Of a stretch of DNA of 64,000 nt, positions 60,906 through 64,000 are shown one piece after another; positions within the stretch are counted from its first letter, which is position 1, and each line of letters begins with the position of its first letter. The stretch covers positions 12,964,797 to 13,028,796 of the forward strand of contig NC_033622.1 in the NCBI RefSeq assembly GCF_001540865.1, written 5' to 3'. A model generated the notes under the pieces. It worked only from the letters and a program-made list of their open reading frames with translations. It did no database searches and was not told the DNA's origin. A program made the translations under genes and the position numbers. The stretch is from Ananas comosus. Lineage: Eukaryota > Streptophyta > Magnoliopsida > Poales > Bromeliaceae.

Positions 60906-62088
60906 TTCTACAGTAGTTAGAACTATATCCAAACTCCAAATTAATCGTTGTTTTAATTACAGCGATCGGATAAAGTAACGTTAAACAAAAGTAGCCTTAC
61001 TTACCTAATCACATTTTGAACAGAAATTGTTTTTTCTTACTGAGAGTAATCTCACATACCATATATAAAACAACAAAATTCTATAAATCCACTCTTCAAC
61101 TGTATAAAATCAAATAAATTATTAATAATTACATTATTTTTTACTACATCAATCCAATCAAATAAAAATTAGAAAGTTGCCTCTAATATGCTCTCTAACG
61201 ATGTCTCAACCTCCGATTTGCTATCACATGTCAGTTTGGCTCTATCTAAAAAATTATAATTTTTTTTTCTAAAATTTAAAATATTTTTTAAAAAAATTTA
61301 GTATTAAAAAAAATATTGTAATAAATTTTTAGATTAAAAAAAATAAAATTATGAGGTGACAACAGATGAGAGGCTTTCTTCAACAAAGTTTTATCTCGTC
61401 GTACTACTACACAGCTGCCTTAGTTGTTTTCCACTTGCTGCTACAGTGGTCCCTTCGCCCCCCCCAATAATTAGAGGCCACCCATTTCTACACCTCACCC
61501 ACATCAGCACCGTCCATTAGCTGTCCCCTAAGGACCACAAAACTCCAAGAGGCCCCCATCCGCCGACACGTGTACCCAACGGACGCCCTCGATCGCTACC
61601 ACACGTACAAATCGATAATTTTTTGTTAGTTTAAAAGAGCTTTTTAAATTATAAACATCTCCCCACCACCACGTGATTCCGATCCCCCGCGCACATGGCC
61701 AAACCCCTCGTATTCCCCACCCAGCTGGCTCCTGCTACACCCAGTGACGTCACACCCCACTAACACTCTCTAGAAACATATAGATATAAATATATATATA
61801 TATATATAAAATATTATAAGATATTTTTTTATTTTTTTTTAAAAAAAATTTATAGGTAACTGCATTATTTGAAGGTAAAGCTGGTTCACGTGGTTGGTGT
61901 TCCCGCGTCGAATTTACGAATTTACCCCTCGTTCATTACACCCCACATTGTACGCTGAAGCTGGCGAGAAAGATAAAATGCAAGGGGCAGGATGGGAATA
62001 GTGAAAAAAAAAAAGAATGCACTAAAAATAAAAATAATAATAATAATAATATTACAATGAACACAGAAGCACCACCACTCAGAGCGCG

Positions 62089-62090
<2 letters not shown>
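60906..62090. other. Intergenic DNA
   Basis: AT-rich, then a GC-richer patch at about 61430-61770 with CACGTG-containing motifs (61566, 61668, 61887). No gene was recognised. It may include 3' flank of the arabinogalactan-like gene. Confidence 0.4.

Positions 62091-62119
<29 letters not shown>
62091..62119. repeat. (GC)n(CT)n microsatellite
   Basis: gcgcgcgc followed by CT repeat, probably in the 3' region of the next gene. Confidence 0.8.
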
Positions 62120-62369
62120 AAACATGTCTAAACAAGTAACGAAGCCAAAGCAAAGATCAAACAACGAGGTGAAAAAACAATACAAAAAAATGAACAAAAA
62201 AAAAAGGAAGAAGAAGATGAAGGGAAATAAGGAATCCGATCTGAATGATAATAATCACATAATAATGAGGGAACAAAGAAGCAAGCGACCGATCAATCAC
62301 TATCAGATCCTCGGTGGGGGTCAGGAGCTAAGAAGGAGAGTGGCCGTACGATCGAGATCCGACGGCGAT

Positions 62370-62806
62370 CTAGAAGGCGGCGACGGCGACGGCGGCGGCG
62401 GCGGCGGCGGCGAAGAGCAGGGCGGCGGGGCGGATGGCGGAGGCGGCGGAGGTGGGGGGTCCCGGCGAGGAGGGGGGCTCGGAGGAGGGGGCCGGGGAGT
62501 TGGGAGGGGGCGCCGGGGGAAGGCTCGGGGTGGAGGGGACGGGGTGGGGCTTGGATTTGGGGGCGGGCCGGGGCCTTGGGTGCGGAGCGGGGGCCACGGG
62601 GCCGGCGGGGCGCCTGGGGTCGGCGCCGGAGCCGCGGGCGGGGGCGGGGGCACCGTGGAGGCGCCGTCGGCCACGGGCGCCGGTTGGGCGGCGGCGGCGG
62701 CGGCAAGGTCGGGGCGGCGGGCGGGCGCCGCCCGGGGCCTGAGCGGAGGCGGCGACCGCGAGCATGGCGAGCGCGCGGCGAGGAGCTGGATGCGTGAGAT
62801 CCCCAT
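62370..62806 (-). CDS. Arabinogalactan-like proline-rich cell-surface protein, frame disrupted
   Basis: The ATG at 62806 opens MGISRIQLLAAR in one frame, but the expected rest of the signal peptide (LAMLAVAASAQAPG) is in a second frame. The middle (PAPVADGASTVPPPPPAAPAP) returns to the first frame. The end (VAPAPHP..., KSKPHPVPSTPSLPPAPP, then a hydrophobic AIRPAALLFAAAAAAAVAVAAF tail with stop at 62370) is in the second frame again. Together these pieces have the design of a classical AGP: signal peptide, Pro/Ala/Ser/Thr body, GPI-type tail. As given, no single frame contains all of it: the first frame (to 62321) lacks signal and anchor, and the second (from 62765) lacks a full signal. Either several indels in GC-rich repeats are sequence errors or the gene is dead. 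Confidence 0.6.
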
Positions 62807-62918
62807 TGTCGAACCCTAGAGAGAGAGAAAAAAAAAAGGAAGAGAGGGAAGAGAAAGGACGGTTCTAAGGGTTTGGGTTTAGTAGTGGGAGGAGACGGGG
62901 AGTGAGGGATGGGACGGG

Positions 62919-62927
62919 TATATAAAG
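62919..62927 (-). promoter_or_regulatory. TATA box of the arabinogalactan-like gene
   Basis: TTTATATA on the minus strand, about 115 bp upstream of the ATG, followed by a C/T-rich leader. Confidence 0.55.
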
Positions 62928-62964
62928 AGGGCGTGATGGGGAAAAAAGAGTTATTACAGTGCAC

Positions 62965-63685
62965 ATTATAAAACTACGTAGTTATTCTCCAAAAAAAATT
63001 TTAAAAAAATTTATGCAAAAACAAAATAAGATAACAAAAAGGGGGAAAAAAAAAAAGCCAACTAAGAAGGAGAGGTGACAGCCGTAGGATGTGTTTTTCG
63101 CGGTTGGAAATGGGTCCACAGGTCTCACCCAACTGTACCTTTTTAATCATTAGACAAAAATTAGATAATAACAAATACTTATATATTTCTTTTTAAAATA
63201 TATAATATTAATTTTTTATATTTTTGTTTAAATTTAAATTTTAAATTAATAATATTATGACAAATGGAGGTTGGATCGCACCGAACGCAAATTTTCAAAA
63301 ACCTTATCTCCAAATCGCGTGTAATGTGGATAAATAGTTTTGGAAGTTTTTTTTTTTTTTGAATTGACTAATTAAGGGCCTCCGCGTGCGAACGAACGGT
63401 GATAAACAAGGTGGCGCGCTCCGTGTATAGTTTGAACGCTCCTGTTCGCGTCTCCGCGTTTGGATCTCGCCTTTCCTTTCAATCCAACGGTCGCTTTCGC
63501 ACTCACGATCAGCGCCCATTTGGAACTCCACCAATTGTTGTAATTTTAGCTGTAAATTACAACTTAGCCATCGACTCGAACTTCTATCAATCAACCATTA
63601 AATTTTCACCACTTATTTTTTAAAAAAATTATTAAAAAAAATTATTATTCTCTTTATATAATATATATATATACTTATATATAAC

Positions 63686-63725
<40 letters not shown>

Positions 63726-64000
63726 TGGAGAAAATTTTAATATTTTGATATTAAGTATTCAAAATTTAATGAAATATACGCACCCTTCTCCACTGTAGTC
63801 CCAGCTCCAAGAAGCTTCTACAAAATTTGTTCAAATTAGTGACCGTTAAGGGATCATTACTACTAACCCAGAGAGAATAAATTAATTAATTAAAGTGGGA
63901 AAAATGGGGGATATTTTATGAGGAATAAACCGAGTGACAGGTGGAGAACAGCTTTATATTGTTTTTTTAAGAAAAAAATTAGATATATTTCGAGAAATCA
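62965..64000. other. Intergenic DNA to the window end
   Basis: AT-rich. A GC-richer island at about 63370-63540 has no convincing coding frame. A (TA)n tract lies at 63656-63720. No gene was recognised. Confidence 0.45.

Noticed and set aside
62124..62964. Gly/Arg-rich plus-strand frame (231 codons) and Arg/Pro-rich minus frame (223 codons) over the arabinogalactan-like gene
   Set aside because: These are shadows of GC-rich repeats. Signal and GPI modules are found only in the two frames described for the arabinogalactan-like gene.

Overview
The window looks like nuclear DNA of a flowering plant, most likely a commelinid monocot. Genes have introns with GT..AG borders. First exons are GC-rich (the RING gene, exon 1 of the helicase gene, the coiled-coil gene, the arabinogalactan-like gene), while introns and intergenic DNA are very AT-rich. 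Most intergenic DNA is made of small transposon relics. A specific genus cannot be proven from the window; pineapple-like is only a guess. Three places with N (10353, 21337-21349, 56507) sit in homopolymers, so this is an imperfect assembly.

Layout. 1-10.2 kb: AT-rich DNA filled with palindromic MITEs embedded in (TA)n, plus a 0.75 kb alternating-purine/pyrimidine microsatellite block. 10.38-12.54 kb (+): a three-exon bHLH transcription factor of subgroup Ia. About 13.7-19.9 kb (-): a region with intron-like composition that holds at least one convincing exon of an unidentified minus-strand gene and a 5'-truncated LINE with a clear target duplication. 20.04-21.06 kb (-): an intronless ATL-type RING-H2 E3 ligase. 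23.2-25.1 kb (+): a six-exon probable chloroplast-envelope protein. 27.56-28.19 kb (+): an intronless coiled-coil protein with a C-terminal membrane anchor. 28.70-35.26 kb (-): a three-exon DEAH-box helicase fused to a RING-IBR-RING ligase module (DEAH11/12 type). 35.5-45.5 kb: transposon-rich intergenic DNA with two Harbinger-type MITEs that have TAA target duplications. 45.76-46.52 and 55.30-55.97 kb (+): two closely related phytocyanin (blue copper) genes, a dispersed tandem duplication now separated by a dense MITE cluster. 56.51-57.83 kb: an almost perfect 1.3 kb palindrome centred on another MITE. 62.37-62.81 kb (-): an arabinogalactan-like gene whose reading frame is broken several times.

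The genes do not form a pathway. The common thread is repeat biology. One MITE superfamily (called M1, M2 and M3 here) is repeatedly inserted into TA microsatellites, with swapped ends and fused copies. A tRNA-like SINE family shares its 3' tail with the local LINEs. There are also Mutator-type MITEs with 9-bp duplications and very small LTR-like elements. I found no bacterial-type system, CRISPR array, rRNA or convincing tRNA gene, and no virus-like coding region.
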